Source: Sinorhizobium americanum
GTDB lineage: Bacteria; Pseudomonadota; Alphaproteobacteria; Rhizobiales; Rhizobiaceae
Reading direction: 5' to 3'
DNA length: 64,000 nt
Assembly: GCF_001651855.1 (NCBI RefSeq)
Contig: NZ_LNQC01000037.1
Location: 39,539 to 103,538, forward strand
Notes under the pieces: model-generated
Seen by the model: only the letters and a program-made list of their open reading frames with translations
Databases searched by the model: none
Told to the model about the DNA's origin: nothing
In this document: piece by piece, positions 1-8,823 of the stretch
How positions within the stretch are numbered: position 1 is the stretch's first letter
How the letters are laid out: every line of letters begins with the position of its first letter
Program-made: the position numbers and the translations under genes

Positions 1-390
1 CCGCCCGACGGCGAATCCTCCCCATCGACAAGCCGGCATGAAGCAAGGCTCTGCGGAAAAATGCTTCTCGCCGACTTGGTCGAACGAAACGATAAGCCAA
101 AAAGAACCGGCCGGCATTGACTGCAATCAATATGACCTACGTGCTCGGCGACTCGAGCCGGTTTTCACGGAGCCGATGTCGTCAATATACACATGTCGCC
201 ACCCGCCTCTCGGCAGCGTCGCCCAGCGGATGCCAAAGTGTAATGCTGCAGTGCGGCCCATCGCACTCAGCGGCCACGGAAGCGCTCGGTTCACCTGGAT
301 TTGACAGAGATCAATGCCCGAAAGGCAGTGTTGCTGTATGTGCGTTCAGAGACTGGGACCGCCCTCCGTTCAAGCCGAGGAGTAGACCGA
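1..390. other. Upstream region of the pta-ackA-fabI type operon
   Basis: No convincing gene is seen here; the short overlapping open frames have no ribosome-binding site and no recognisable protein. The stretch holds an FNR/FixK-like box (117-130) and is probably the promoter and leader of the operon that starts at 391. If the box acts at about -40, the leader would be a little over 200 nt. An upstream gene could end outside the window. Confidence 0.5.
117..130 (+). promoter_or_regulatory. FNR/FixK-type anaerobox
   Basis: The sequence TTGACTGCAATCAA matches the FNR/FixK consensus TTGAT-N4-ATCAA with a single mismatch at position 5. It lies 260 nt upstream of the first start codon of the operon at 391. 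Seen: the near-palindrome. Known: FixK and FnrN sites in rhizobia have this form and respond to low oxygen. Inferred: oxygen-responsive control of the acetyl-phosphate operon. The long distance to the start codon is a caution. Confidence 0.45.
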
Positions 391-2589
391 ATGGCTCAGC
401 CGCCCATCCCGTCATTCGCAGACGCATTCGCCTATTCGTTCGATGCCTGGCAGCGTTCCATCCTGTTTCTCGACGTCATGCGCCAGCGTGGTGAACAGTA
501 CGAGGAACACGCTGCGCAAACCGCTCCGCACGTGCTGAACTACGACCCGGAACTTGTCGTCGACGGACGGAAGCTCGAAAGGCCGGTCAACTACGCGCTC
601 GTCCGGATAGTCCCGCCCGAAGGCATCGTTGTCGACACACTGAAACGACCGTTCGTCGTCGTCGACCCGCGCGCCGGCCACGGGCCCGGCATCGGCGGGT
701 TCAAGGCCGACAGCGAGATCGGCGTGGCGATGAAGGCCGGCCACCCCTGCTATTTCATCGGCTTCCTTCCCGAACCGGTCCCCGGCCAGACGATCGAGGA
801 CATCGCCCGCGCCGAAGCGGTTTTCCTCGAGACGGTCATTGCCCGCCATCCGGACGCCGACGGCAAGCCTTGCGTGATCGGCAACTGCCAGGCCGGCTGG
901 GCGGTGATGATACTCGCATCCCTGCGCCCGGAACTGTTCGGTCCGATCATCATTGCGGGTACGCCGCTTTCCTATTGGGCCGGCGTCAGGGGGCAGTATC
1001 CGATGCGCTATTCGGGTGGTCTGCTCGGCGGCAGTTGGCTGACGGCGCTCACCGGCGATCTCGGCGGCGGCCTGTTCGACGGCGCCTGGCTCGTCCAGAA
1101 TTTCGAGAACCAGAATCCCGCCAATACCCTCTGGAGCAAGCAGTACAATCTCTACTCGAAAATAGACACGGAGCCCGAGCGCTACCTCGGCTTCGAGCGT
1201 TGGTGGGGTGGCCATGTGACGCTGAATGCCGAGGAGATGCAGTTCATCGTCGATGAACTCTTCGTCGGCAACAAGCTCGCCGCGGGCGAAATCCGCACCT
1301 CCGACGGCACCGCCATCGACTTGCGCAACATCCGCTCGCCGATCGTCGTCTTCTGCTCGAAGGGCGACAACATCACGCCGCCACAGCAGGCGCTCGATTG
1401 GATCCTCGATCTTTACGACAGCGTCGACGAGATCCGCGCCTACGGCCAGACGATCGTCTACGCCGTGCACGACAAGATCGGCCACCTCGGCATCTTCGTC
1501 TCAGCCGGGATCGCCCGGAAAGAACACGACGAGTTCGCGTCCAACATCGATCTGATCGACGTGCTGCCGCCCGGCCTCTACGAGGCGGTGCTTGAGCCTG
1601 CAAGCGAGGTCGTGGAGGGCCGGGCCTTGGTTGCCGGCGAGTGGGTGATGCGTTGCGAAGCGCGTACGCTGGACGATATCCGCGCCCTCGGTGGAAACGA
1701 TATCGATGATGAACACCGCTTTGCCGCGGCGGCGAAGTTCTCGGAGGTCAACCTCGCCCTCTACCGAACCTTCCTGCAGCCCGCCGTCAGAGCCATGGTC
1801 ACGCCGGCCTTTGCCGAAGCGATGCGCCGCGTGCATCCGCTCCGCCTGCAATACGAGCTTTTCGGGCCGAGCAATCCCTTCATGGCCTGGATCCAGGCTG
1901 CCGCGGAGCATGTCCGCTTAGACCGCAAGCCGGTAGCCGCCGAGAACCCGTTCCTCGCTCTTCAGGAAAACATGTCGCAACAGATCGTCAACGGACTTGA
2001 GGCTTGGCGACGGACGGTAGAGCAACTCTCGGAGGAGACCTTCCGCGCTGTCTACGGCGCGCCAGTGCTGCAGACCGCGCTCGGCATCGACAGCAAGACC
2101 GATCGCCCGTGCCGACCGGCGAAAAGCCATCTGCACCAGGAACTTGTCAAAACCCGGATCGCTTCGCTCAGAGCCGAGATCGCCGAGGGCGGGCTGCGCG
2201 AGGCCCTTGCCAGGGCCCTGCTGTTCGTCGGGAAAGCGCGCGGCGGCGCCGACGAGCGCGGCTTCGAGGCAATCCGCCGGTTGCGCCGCGCCCACCCGAC
2301 GGCGAGCCAGTTGACGCTTCCGCAGTTCAAGGCGCTGCTGCGCAAGCAATACTTCATCTTGCTGATCGACGAGGAAGCGGCACTCGCAGCGATCCCAAGA
2401 CTGCTGCCGGAAGACCTCGATGAACGCCGCTCCGCCTTCAAGGTCCTGCGTGAGGTCCTGGAGGCATCCGGGGCCATTGCCGGGGCGGCAGCCGAGCGCA
2501 TGCAGCGTGTCGAGACGCTCTTCGGCCTTGGCAGCGAAACGGTGCCATTCGCAACGCGCAAGAGCGCACGCGAACGGAAGACGTCCTGA
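391..2589 (+). CDS. DUF3141 family protein, PHA synthase-like alpha/beta hydrolase
   Basis: A 732-residue protein starting at ATG 391, chosen for the GAGGAG ribosome-binding site 8 nt upstream; in-frame sequence further upstream looks non-coding. The N-terminal half carries an alpha/beta-hydrolase fold. It has a GNCQAGW nucleophile elbow (Cys about residue 166), a later acidic segment (CSKGDN) and a His in IGHLG, the Cys-Asp-His arrangement of poly(3-hydroxyalkanoate) synthases. The C-terminal third is helical and of unknown role. It is the first gene of an operon, 22 nt before the phosphate acetyltransferase. Families of this type are usually annotated DUF3141. A role in hydroxyalkanoate or acyl-thioester chemistry is inferred from the fold and neighbours, not shown. 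Confidence 0.85.
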   Translation: MAQPPIPSFADAFAYSFDAWQRSILFLDVMRQRGEQYEEHAAQTAPHVLNYDPELVVDGRKLERPVNYALVRIVPPEGIVVDTLKRPFVVVDPRAGHGPGIGGFKADSEIGVAMKAGHPCYFIGFLPEPVPGQTIEDIARAEAVFLETVIARHPDADGKPCVIGNCQAGWAVMILASLRPELFGPIIIAGTPLSYWAGVRGQYPMRYSGGLLGGSWLTALTGDLGGGLFDGAWLVQNFENQNPANTLWSKQYNLYSKIDTEPERYLGFERWWGGHVTLNAEEMQFIVDELFVGNKLAAGEIRTSDGTAIDLRNIRSPIVVFCSKGDNITPPQQALDWILDLYDSVDEIRAYGQTIVYAVHDKIGHLGIFVSAGIARKEHDEFASNIDLIDVLPPGLYEAVLEPASEVVEGRALVAGEWVMRCEARTLDDIRALGGNDIDDEHRFAAAAKFSEVNLALYRTFLQPAVRAMVTPAFAEAMRRVHPLRLQYELFGPSNPFMAWIQAAAEHVRLDRKPVAAENPFLALQENMSQQIVNGLEAWRRTVEQLSEETFRAVYGAPVLQTALGIDSKTDRPCRPAKSHLHQELVKTRIASLRAEIAEGGLREALARALLFVGKARGGADERGFEAIRRLRRAHPTASQLTLPQFKALLRKQYFILLIDEEAALAAIPRLLPEDLDERRSAFKVLREVLEASGAIAGAAAERMQRVETLFGLGSETVPFATRKSARERKTS

Positions 2590-2611
2590 TCGACCTTTTG
2601 GAGGTTTCGCA

Positions 2612-3568
2612 GTGTCCGAGGTTACCGCGCTGACGGGCGAACCGTCCAAGTATGATCGCCTAATCGCAGCCGCGCAGGCGGAAACGCCCGCGGTCACGCT
2701 CATTGTCCATCCCTGTGACGAAACCTCGCTGCGCGGGGCGCTTGAAGCGGCGGAAATAGGGCTGATCAAGCCGATACTCGTGGGGCCGAAAGCAAAGATC
2801 CGCTCCGTGGCGGCAGAGCACCGGCTCGACATCGCCGACCGGGAGATCGTCGACGCACCCCACAGTCACGCCGCGGCGGCCAAGGCAGTCGCGCTCGTTC
2901 GCGAGGGCAAGGGCGAACTTCTGATGAAGGGCAGCCTCCATACCGACGAGCTGATGCATGCGGTCGCCGCCTCCGCCACCGGCCTCAGAACCGATCGGCG
3001 GATCAGTCACGTCTTCGTCATGGACGTCCCCGGTCATCCGGAGACGTTGTTCATCACAGACGCAGCGATCAATATCTTCCCGGACCTCGAAGCCAAGCGC
3101 GACATCGTGCAGAACGCGATCGATCTCTGGGTGACGATCGGCCTTGGCGAGCCGCGGGTCGCGATCGTTTCGGCGGTCGAGACGGTCACCGCCAAGATCC
3201 CATCGACGATCGAAGCGGCGGCGCTCTGCAAGATGGCCGATCGCGGCCAGATCACCGGCGGCCTGCTCGACGGGCCGCTCGCCTTCGACAACGCAATCGA
3301 TCCGGAGGCCGCGCGCATCAAGGGCATCCGGTCGCCGGTTGCCGGCCACGCCCAGATCATCGTCGTGCCGGATCTGGAGGCCGGCAACATGCTCGCAAAG
3401 AACCTGACCTTCCTTTCGCATGCGGATGCGGCCGGCATCGTCCTCGGCGCGCGCGTACCGATCGTGCTGACGTCGCGAGCGGATTCTATCAGAACCCGCC
3501 TTGCGTCCTGCGCCGTCGCCGCGCTTTACGCCGCCCGGCGGCGCGCGACACAAGTGGCGGCGGTCTAG
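2612..3568 (+). CDS. pta: Phosphate acetyl/butyryltransferase family protein
   Basis: A 318-residue enzyme of the PTA_PTB family, which exchanges phosphate and CoA on an acyl group (acetyl-CoA + Pi to acetyl phosphate + CoA). The start is GTG 2612 with GGAGG 7 nt upstream; the longer upstream frame lies inside the previous gene. Family features include the [11 protein letters not shown] segment, the VFVMDVPGH segment and the C-terminal [12 protein letters not shown] motif. The length fits the single-domain Pta/Ptb type rather than the long DRTGG-containing Pta. Only 4 nt separate its stop from the acetate kinase, so the pair is probably translationally coupled. Acetyl rather than butyryl specificity is assumed from that partner. 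Confidence 0.9.
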   Translation: MSEVTALTGEPSKYDRLIAAAQAETPAVTLIVHPCDETSLRGALEAAEIGLIKPILVGPKAKIRSVAAEHRLDIADREIVDAPHSHAAAAKAVALVREGKGELLMKGSLHTDELMHAVAASATGLRTDRRISHVFVMDVPGHPETLFITDAAINIFPDLEAKRDIVQNAIDLWVTIGLGEPRVAIVSAVETVTAKIPSTIEAAALCKMADRGQITGGLLDGPLAFDNAIDPEAARIKGIRSPVAGHAQIIVVPDLEAGNMLAKNLTFLSHADAAGIVLGARVPIVLTSRADSIRTRLASCAVAALYAARRRATQVAAV

Positions 3569-3572
3569 CGCC

Positions 3573-4757
3573 ATGGACGCGATCCTCGTCGTCAATGCCG
3601 GTTCATCGAGCCTGAAGTTCCAGGTCTTCAGCGTCGCCGGGGCGAGCCTGACGCGGCAGGTGCGCGGCCAGATCGGCGGCATCGGCTCGCGACCGCGCCT
3701 CTATGCCAAAGGCGCCGATGGGGCAATCCTGATTGATCAGAGCTACGCCGCGGAGGCCGTTCGCGACCTTCCGGCCGCCATCGCGTCCGCACGCGAATGG
3801 CTGCTGACGCTTGAGGGATTCGATCTATGCGCGATCGGCCATCGCGTCGTCCATGGCGGGCCCGACTACGCGCAGCCCGTGCTCATCGACGCGACAGTGC
3901 TCGACCGTCTTGCCAGCTATCAGGATCTGGCGCCACTGCACCAGCCCAACAATCTCGCGCCCATTCGGCTTGCCATGGAGATTAACCCGGACGTGCCGCA
4001 GGTCGCCTGTTTCGATACGGCCTTCCACCGCGGCCGCCCGAAGCATGCCGATTGCTATGCCCTGCCTCGATCCTTCTATGATCAAGGCGTGCGGCGCTAC
4101 GGCTTCCATGGCCTTTCTTACGAATACGTCGCCGAGCGGCTCAGCGAGATCGCGCCTGAAATTGCGCGCGGCAAGGTCATCGTCGCGCATCTCGGCAGCG
4201 GCGCGTCGATGTGCGCGCTACGCGACGGCCGCAGCGTCGAGAGTACGATGGGTTTCACCGCGCTCGACGGATTGCCCATGGGAACACGACCGGGGCAGCT
4301 CGACCCGGGTGTCGTGCTCTACCTCATCTCGCAAGAGGGCATGAGCGCCGACGCCGTATCGGACCTTCTCTATCACGATGCCGGCCTCAAGGGTCTTTCC
4401 GGCATCTCGAATGACATGCGCGAACTTCTGGAGAGCGACGACGAGCGCGCTTCCTTCGCCGTCGCTCATTTCGTGCACCGCTGCAGCCTCAGCGCCGGCG
4501 CGCTTGCCGCGGCGCTAGGCGGGGTCGATGCCTTCGTCTTCACGGCCGGAGTCGGCGAGAACTCGGCGCCGATCCGCGCACGGATCGCCGAGCGTCTCGC
4601 CTGGCTCGGCGCCGAGTTCGACCCGGCGGCAAACGAGGCGGGCGCTGCGCTGATCTCGAGCGCTGCGAGCCGCGTCGCGCTTCATGTCATTCCGACCGAC
4701 GAGGAACTGATGATCGCACGCCACACGCTCGCGCTGATCAGTGCCCCCAACGCCTGA
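3573..4757 (+). CDS. ackA: Acetate kinase
   Basis: A 394-residue acetate/propionate kinase making ATP and acetate from acetyl phosphate and ADP, or the reverse. ATG 3573 is followed at once by the signature [11 protein letters not shown]. Further family motifs are [15 protein letters not shown] (with the catalytic His region), AHLGSGASM and, near the C-terminus, FTAGVGENS. The length is normal for the family. It follows pta by 4 nt and precedes fabI by 16 nt. With Pta it closes the acetyl-CoA to acetate route, giving substrate-level ATP or recycling acetyl phosphate. No damage to the active-site motifs is seen. Confidence 0.95.
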   Translation: MDAILVVNAGSSSLKFQVFSVAGASLTRQVRGQIGGIGSRPRLYAKGADGAILIDQSYAAEAVRDLPAAIASAREWLLTLEGFDLCAIGHRVVHGGPDYAQPVLIDATVLDRLASYQDLAPLHQPNNLAPIRLAMEINPDVPQVACFDTAFHRGRPKHADCYALPRSFYDQGVRRYGFHGLSYEYVAERLSEIAPEIARGKVIVAHLGSGASMCALRDGRSVESTMGFTALDGLPMGTRPGQLDPGVVLYLISQEGMSADAVSDLLYHDAGLKGLSGISNDMRELLESDDERASFAVAHFVHRCSLSAGALAAALGGVDAFVFTAGVGENSAPIRARIAERLAWLGAEFDPAANEAGAALISSAASRVALHVIPTDEELMIARHTLALISAPNA

Positions 4758-4773
4758 TCCCGGAGGCAAGCCG

Positions 4774-5559
4774 ATGTCCATTCCCCCCGTAAAGGCCAAG
4801 CTTCTCGAAGGCCGCAAGGGTCTCGTCGTCGGCATCGCCAACGACCGCTCGATTGCCTGGGGCTGCGCGCGTGCATTCCGGGCCTTCGGGGCGGAAGTCG
4901 CGATCACCTATCTCAACGACAAAGCCAGGCCCCATGTGGAGCCGCTGGCGCGCGAGCTCGAGGCCGCGATCTTTCTGCCGCTGGACGTCGCCGTGCCCGG
5001 CCAGATCGAGGCTGTCTTCGAGCGCATCGCGGAGACCTGGGGAGAGCTCGACTTCCTCGTCCACTCGATCGCCTTTTCGCCGAAGGATGCGCTCGGCGGG
5101 CGGGTGACCGATGTCTCCCGCGAGGGCTTCCTGACGACGATGGAAATCTCCTGCTGGTCCTTCATCCGCATGGCGCACTTGGCCGAACCGCTGATGAAGC
5201 GCGGCGGGACTCTCTTCACGATGACGTATCACGGCTCGCAGGTGGTGGTGGAGAACTACAACATCATGGGCGTCGCCAAGGCCGCACTCGAAAGCGCTGT
5301 CCGCTATATCGCTGCAGAGCTCGGCCCGAAGGGCATCCGCGTGCACGCCATCTCTCCCGGCGCTCTTGCAACCCGCGCCGCGTCAGGCATTCCCGAGTTC
5401 GATGCGCTTCTGGAGAAGACGAAGGTGAAGTCGCCGACGCGCGAGCTGGTCGACATCGACGACGTCGGCGTCGCGACGGCATTTCTCGCGCACGAGGCCG
5501 CGCGGCTCATCACCGGTCAGGTGCTCTACGTTGACGGCGGCTACCACATCATCGACTGA
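4774..5559 (+). CDS. fabI: Enoyl-[acyl-carrier-protein] reductase, FabI type
   Basis: A 261-residue NADH-dependent enoyl-ACP reductase of the SDR superfamily that catalyses the last step of each fatty-acid elongation cycle. The start ATG 4774 has GGAGG at 4762-4766. The protein shows the FabI nucleotide-binding segment GIANDRSIAWG, the loop HSIAFSPKDALGG, and the catalytic pattern Y152-x9-Y162-x6-K169. The C-terminus has the usual LYVDGGYHI. It is the last gene of the operon. Rhizobia usually have more than one FabI, so this may be a specialised copy tied to the acyl-CoA/acetyl-phosphate genes upstream; that is inference. Confidence 0.93.
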   Translation: MSIPPVKAKLLEGRKGLVVGIANDRSIAWGCARAFRAFGAEVAITYLNDKARPHVEPLARELEAAIFLPLDVAVPGQIEAVFERIAETWGELDFLVHSIAFSPKDALGGRVTDVSREGFLTTMEISCWSFIRMAHLAEPLMKRGGTLFTMTYHGSQVVVENYNIMGVAKAALESAVRYIAAELGPKGIRVHAISPGALATRAASGIPEFDALLEKTKVKSPTRELVDIDDVGVATAFLAHEAARLITGQVLYVDGGYHIID

Positions 5560-5584
5560 AGACGGAACAACACCCCCAACCCGC

Positions 5585-6502
5585 CTAAACCGCCAATTCC
5601 CCTTCGGCCATCTTCACCGCGTGGCCGCCGATGCGGGCGGTCGAAATCTTGCCGCCGGCAATGTCGAGGTGCAGGTGGATGAATGAAGGGCGCGCCATTT
5701 CGACCCCCTGCTCCACCAGGATCGCGTGATGCCCGTCGACGAGTTCGTCGAAGAGGTGAATCGCGCCGGAAAGTGCCGCCACGGCCGCGCCGGTTGCCGG
5801 GTCTTCGGCGATTCCCATCTCCGGCGCAAACATGCGGGCATGGAAGCGGGCCGTGTGGTTGATGCCGCCGCGGCAGTAAAGATAGGCGGCGGCGAGCCGG
5901 CCTTCCGCCAGCGGCGCAAGCCGCTCCCAGCGCTGCGGGTCGAACTCGACCGCCGCAACGGCAGCGATATCGTGCAACGGCACCATGACGAAGGGAACGC
6001 CGGCACTCCAGAAGGAAATGACATGGTTCTCGAAGCCGATCTGCGTTGCCTTGAGGCTCAGCGCATCGGCAATCGCCTGCTTGTCGAAGCGCGCGTCCAG
6101 CCGGCTGGGCTTACGCGGCAGGTCGAACTCGGCGAAGGTCGCGGCTCCGGGCCGCAGCCGCACCGCCGCCCGCACCGGCCCGACCTTCTGTTCCAGGACT
6201 TGCATGAGATCGAGCGGCTTCTCAGTATCGCCGTAGAGCGCCTCTGCTATTGCCACGGCCGCGCCGACCGTCGGATGACCGGCGAAGGGCAGTTCGTGCC
6301 AGGGCGTGTAAATCCGAAGCTGCACCGCATGCGTTGCGCTCCCCCGCCGCTGAATGAACACCGTCTCCGAAAGATTGAATTCCTGGGCGATCGACTGCAT
6401 CGCCGAGTCGCTCAGGTCTTCGGCATCGAACACCACAGCAAGCGGATTTCCCTCGAGAAGCTTCTCGGTGAAGACGTCGTAGATCGCGTAGCGTCGTCCC
6501 AT
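5585..6502 (-). CDS. PhzF family isomerase/epimerase-like protein
   Basis: A 305-residue PhzF-superfamily protein with the two-domain diaminopimelate-epimerase-like fold. The start at 6502 follows a purine-rich GGGGGG stretch and yields the typical N-terminus (YAIYDVFTEKLLEGNPLAVV). The family catalytic Glu is present in NLSETVF (E46), and the second-half motif DPATGAAVAALSG is intact. Known members isomerise dihydro-hydroxyanthranilate in phenazine synthesis, but most copies outside phenazine clusters have unknown substrates. No phenazine genes are nearby, so only the family is claimed. It is convergent with fabI and divergent from the MFS gene. Confidence 0.88.
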   Translation of the reverse strand: MGRRYAIYDVFTEKLLEGNPLAVVFDAEDLSDSAMQSIAQEFNLSETVFIQRRGSATHAVQLRIYTPWHELPFAGHPTVGAAVAIAEALYGDTEKPLDLMQVLEQKVGPVRAAVRLRPGAATFAEFDLPRKPSRLDARFDKQAIADALSLKATQIGFENHVISFWSAGVPFVMVPLHDIAAVAAVEFDPQRWERLAPLAEGRLAAAYLYCRGGINHTARFHARMFAPEMGIAEDPATGAAVAALSGAIHLFDELVDGHHAILVEQGVEMARPSFIHLHLDIAGGKISTARIGGHAVKMAEGELAV

Positions 6503-6812
6503 GCATCCCCCCGCCGCCGGCGCGTTACCCGATGCCCCTAGTCCGAGATCCGGACTGGCAGGAAGCTTGCAACGCCCTCGTCGGCGCGGCAAGGCAAAAC
6601 TTGCTTGGATAGCCATGACGTTCCGAAGCGAGATGCGGCAGTTTTGCGAATGCGAGAGCACCTTGGAATAACAGCCTCCGTCGCTGGGACGACCTTTCGG
6701 CCCTCAACGACAATCGCTATGAGACGTTGCTACAAGCCCTCGGGGAACGGGAGCGCGAGAAGCGGCGCGCCGACTGCGACAGAAAGTGCGACAGAAAGGA
6801 CGTGGCAGGAAC
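6503..6812. other. Divergent promoter region between phzF-like and MFS genes
   Basis: About 310 nt without a convincing gene. It must hold the promoters of both flanking genes. The 12-nt unit TGCGACAGAAAG occurs twice in tandem at 6775-6798, just upstream of the MFS start. No clear operator or terminator is visible. Confidence 0.4.
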
Positions 6813-8018
6813 ATGGCAATCGAGGCGATGTCACGCAGAACTATCCCGGCCGGCGTCTGGGCCCTCGGCTTCGTCTCGATGCTGATGGACATCTCCTCGG
6901 AGATGATCCACGCGCTGTTGCCCCTCTACATGGTCACCGTGCTCGGCACATCGACGCTCGTGGTCGGAGTTATCGAGGGCATAGCCGAGGCGACGGCCTC
7001 GATCACCAAGGTTTTCTCAGGCGCACTCAGCGATTGGCTGGGCAAGCGCAAGTTCCTGGCCGTTCTCGGCTATGGCCTGGCGGCGCTCACCAAACCGATC
7101 TTTCCGCTCGCCACCTCCGTGGAATGGCTGGTGGGGGCGCGTTTCATCGATCGCGTCGGCAAAGGCATCCGCGGGGCTCCGCGCGACGCGCTCGTCGCCG
7201 ACCTCGCCCCACCGCACCTGCGCGGCGCCAGCTTCGGCCTGCGCCAGTCGCTCGATACGGTTGGCGCATTCACCGGCCCCCTCCTCGCCATCGGCCTGAT
7301 GTGGCTGACAGCGGATCACTTTCAGGCCGTGTTCTGGTTCGCGGTGATTCCCGCCTTTCTTTCCGTTGGCGTGCTTGTCGTTTGGGTCAAGGAGCCAGAG
7401 CGACCGAAGGAATTGCGCCGGGTGCGGATGCCGCTGCGTCGTGATGAACTCCGTCGGCTCGGATCGGCCTATTGGTGGGTCGTGGCCGTCGCCGCGGTCT
7501 TCACGCTGGCCCGCTTCAGCGAGGCCTTTCTCATCCTGCGCGCCCAGTCGATCGGCCTGTCTCCGGCGCTGGCGCCGGTCGTCCTCGTGATCATGAGCTT
7601 CGCCTACGCGCTCTCGGCCTATCCTGCCGGCGTGCTCTCCGACCGTTTGAACCGCTTGCCACTTCTCGTGCTCGGCCTTGTCCTCCTGGTCTTGGCCGAC
7701 CTTGTCCTCGCCTTCACGACGGGCATCGTAACGCTCGGCATTGGCGTCGCGCTTTGGGGGCTGCATATGGGCCTCACCCAAGGATTGCTGGCGACCTTGA
7801 TCGCCGACGCGGCGCCGGCGGAACTGCGTGGCACCGCCTTCGGCATGTTCAACTTGGTGACCGGCATCGCCCTGCTGCTTGCCAGCATCATCGCCGGCGC
7901 TCTCTGGGACATCGCCGGGCCGCAGGCAACCTTCGTCGCCGCCGCTGCCTTCTCCTTCTTGACGATTGTGGGGCTGGTTCCGGTCAGATCCCGGCTCCGC
8001 CGGCGTGACAGAGCATGA
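6813..8018 (+). CDS. MFS transporter
   Basis: A 401-residue major facilitator superfamily permease of the inner membrane with about 12 hydrophobic segments. ATG 6813 is preferred because of AGGA upstream. The family loop between helices 2 and 3 is recognisable (GALSDWLGKRK), followed by RVGKGIRGAPRDA and a helix-8/9 loop YPAGVLSDRLNR. The GKGIRGAPRDALVAD motif is shared by a large MFS subgroup often annotated as general drug or sugar-type transporters. The substrate cannot be deduced. It is transcribed alone, with the convergent NUDIX gene 62 nt downstream. Confidence 0.9.
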   Translation: MAIEAMSRRTIPAGVWALGFVSMLMDISSEMIHALLPLYMVTVLGTSTLVVGVIEGIAEATASITKVFSGALSDWLGKRKFLAVLGYGLAALTKPIFPLATSVEWLVGARFIDRVGKGIRGAPRDALVADLAPPHLRGASFGLRQSLDTVGAFTGPLLAIGLMWLTADHFQAVFWFAVIPAFLSVGVLVVWVKEPERPKELRRVRMPLRRDELRRLGSAYWWVVAVAAVFTLARFSEAFLILRAQSIGLSPALAPVVLVIMSFAYALSAYPAGVLSDRLNRLPLLVLGLVLLVLADLVLAFTTGIVTLGIGVALWGLHMGLTQGLLATLIADAAPAELRGTAFGMFNLVTGIALLLASIIAGALWDIAGPQATFVAAAAFSFLTIVGLVPVRSRLRRRDRA

Positions 8019-8080
8019 GCGCGACAATCCAGCTTCGATAGAGAAGCCACGTCGAGTGCGCATCGACCAAGTTCCCAAGA

Positions 8081-8821
8081 CTACTTAATTTCTCGCCGAG
8101 CAAAGAGCCAATCGAGGATCGGCGGGATAAACTCCGGATAGTTGTGCGCATGCGGTTCGGGCCCACGGATCGCCAGCGCCTCGTCGACCTCTGGATGCGG
8201 ATCGCTCGCGATATGCGCCGCTACCCGCGCGACGACCTCGTCCGCTGTAGCGGGGAGCCGGAAAACGCGAAACACGGTGATCGTGCCGGCCATGTGGATG
8301 GCGTGCCAGCCCGGTTCGGCGGATGCCTCGGAGAGCGAAATGCCCGTTTCCTCCTTCACTTCGCGGGCAATGTTGCCGGCGACGTCGCAACGCCCGTCGA
8401 CGACGTCTTCCGGTTCCAGCGAGCCGCCGGGGCTGTAGACGCGGCCGGCATTGGCCGTGTGGGCGCCCATGCGGATGGCGATCAGGGCACCGTCCGAGGA
8501 AAGCAGCATCGGCATGCCGAAGATGTGGTAGGCCCCCGGTCCCCGCGTCTTTCGCCACCAGAGAAAGGTCGAGTAGGGAACGATATGCGCCCGTGCGGCG
8601 ATGCGTCCTTCGGCGATGCGGATCGACCGCTGCAGCACCATCCTGCCGTCGAACAGGTGCGGATTGGCGGCGATCTCGCGCTGCCAGCTCTCCCGCGCGC
8701 GCTCCCGCTCGGCAAGGTGGAACGGGTGCGGTTCGGCCGAAACCTCTATGTCGATCTCCGACACCGGGAAAACCTTACCTTCCGTGGGCCACGCGGTCCG
8801 ATTGCTCTCGAGGAGGGTCAT
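8081..8821 (-). CDS. NUDIX hydrolase
   Basis: A 246-residue protein with a NUDIX domain in its C-terminal half; such enzymes cleave nucleoside diphosphates linked to another group. The Nudix box is G-x5-E followed by REVKEETGI, which supplies the metal-binding glutamates. The gap between the first Glu and the Arg-Glu is about 14 residues rather than the usual 7. The start at 8821 lies 2 nt after the stop of the EEP-domain gene, which implies translational coupling. The N-terminal 90 residues have no motif I recognise. Substrate unknown. Confidence 0.85.
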   Translation of the reverse strand: MTLLESNRTAWPTEGKVFPVSEIDIEVSAEPHPFHLAERERARESWQREIAANPHLFDGRMVLQRSIRIAEGRIAARAHIVPYSTFLWWRKTRGPGAYHIFGMPMLLSSDGALIAIRMGAHTANAGRVYSPGGSLEPEDVVDGRCDVAGNIAREVKEETGISLSEASAEPGWHAIHMAGTITVFRVFRLPATADEVVARVAAHIASDPHPEVDEALAIRGPEPHAHNYPEFIPPILDWLFARREIK

Positions 8822-8823
8822 CG

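Noticed and set aside
1..300. Short frames at 38-304 and 117-494 considered as an upstream gene
   Set aside because: They overlap each other in different frames, lack ribosome-binding sites, and one begins inside the FNR-like box.
5585..6502. PhzF-like gene considered as part of a phenazine pathway
   Set aside because: No other phz genes are present; isolated PhzF-family members are common and mostly of unknown function.
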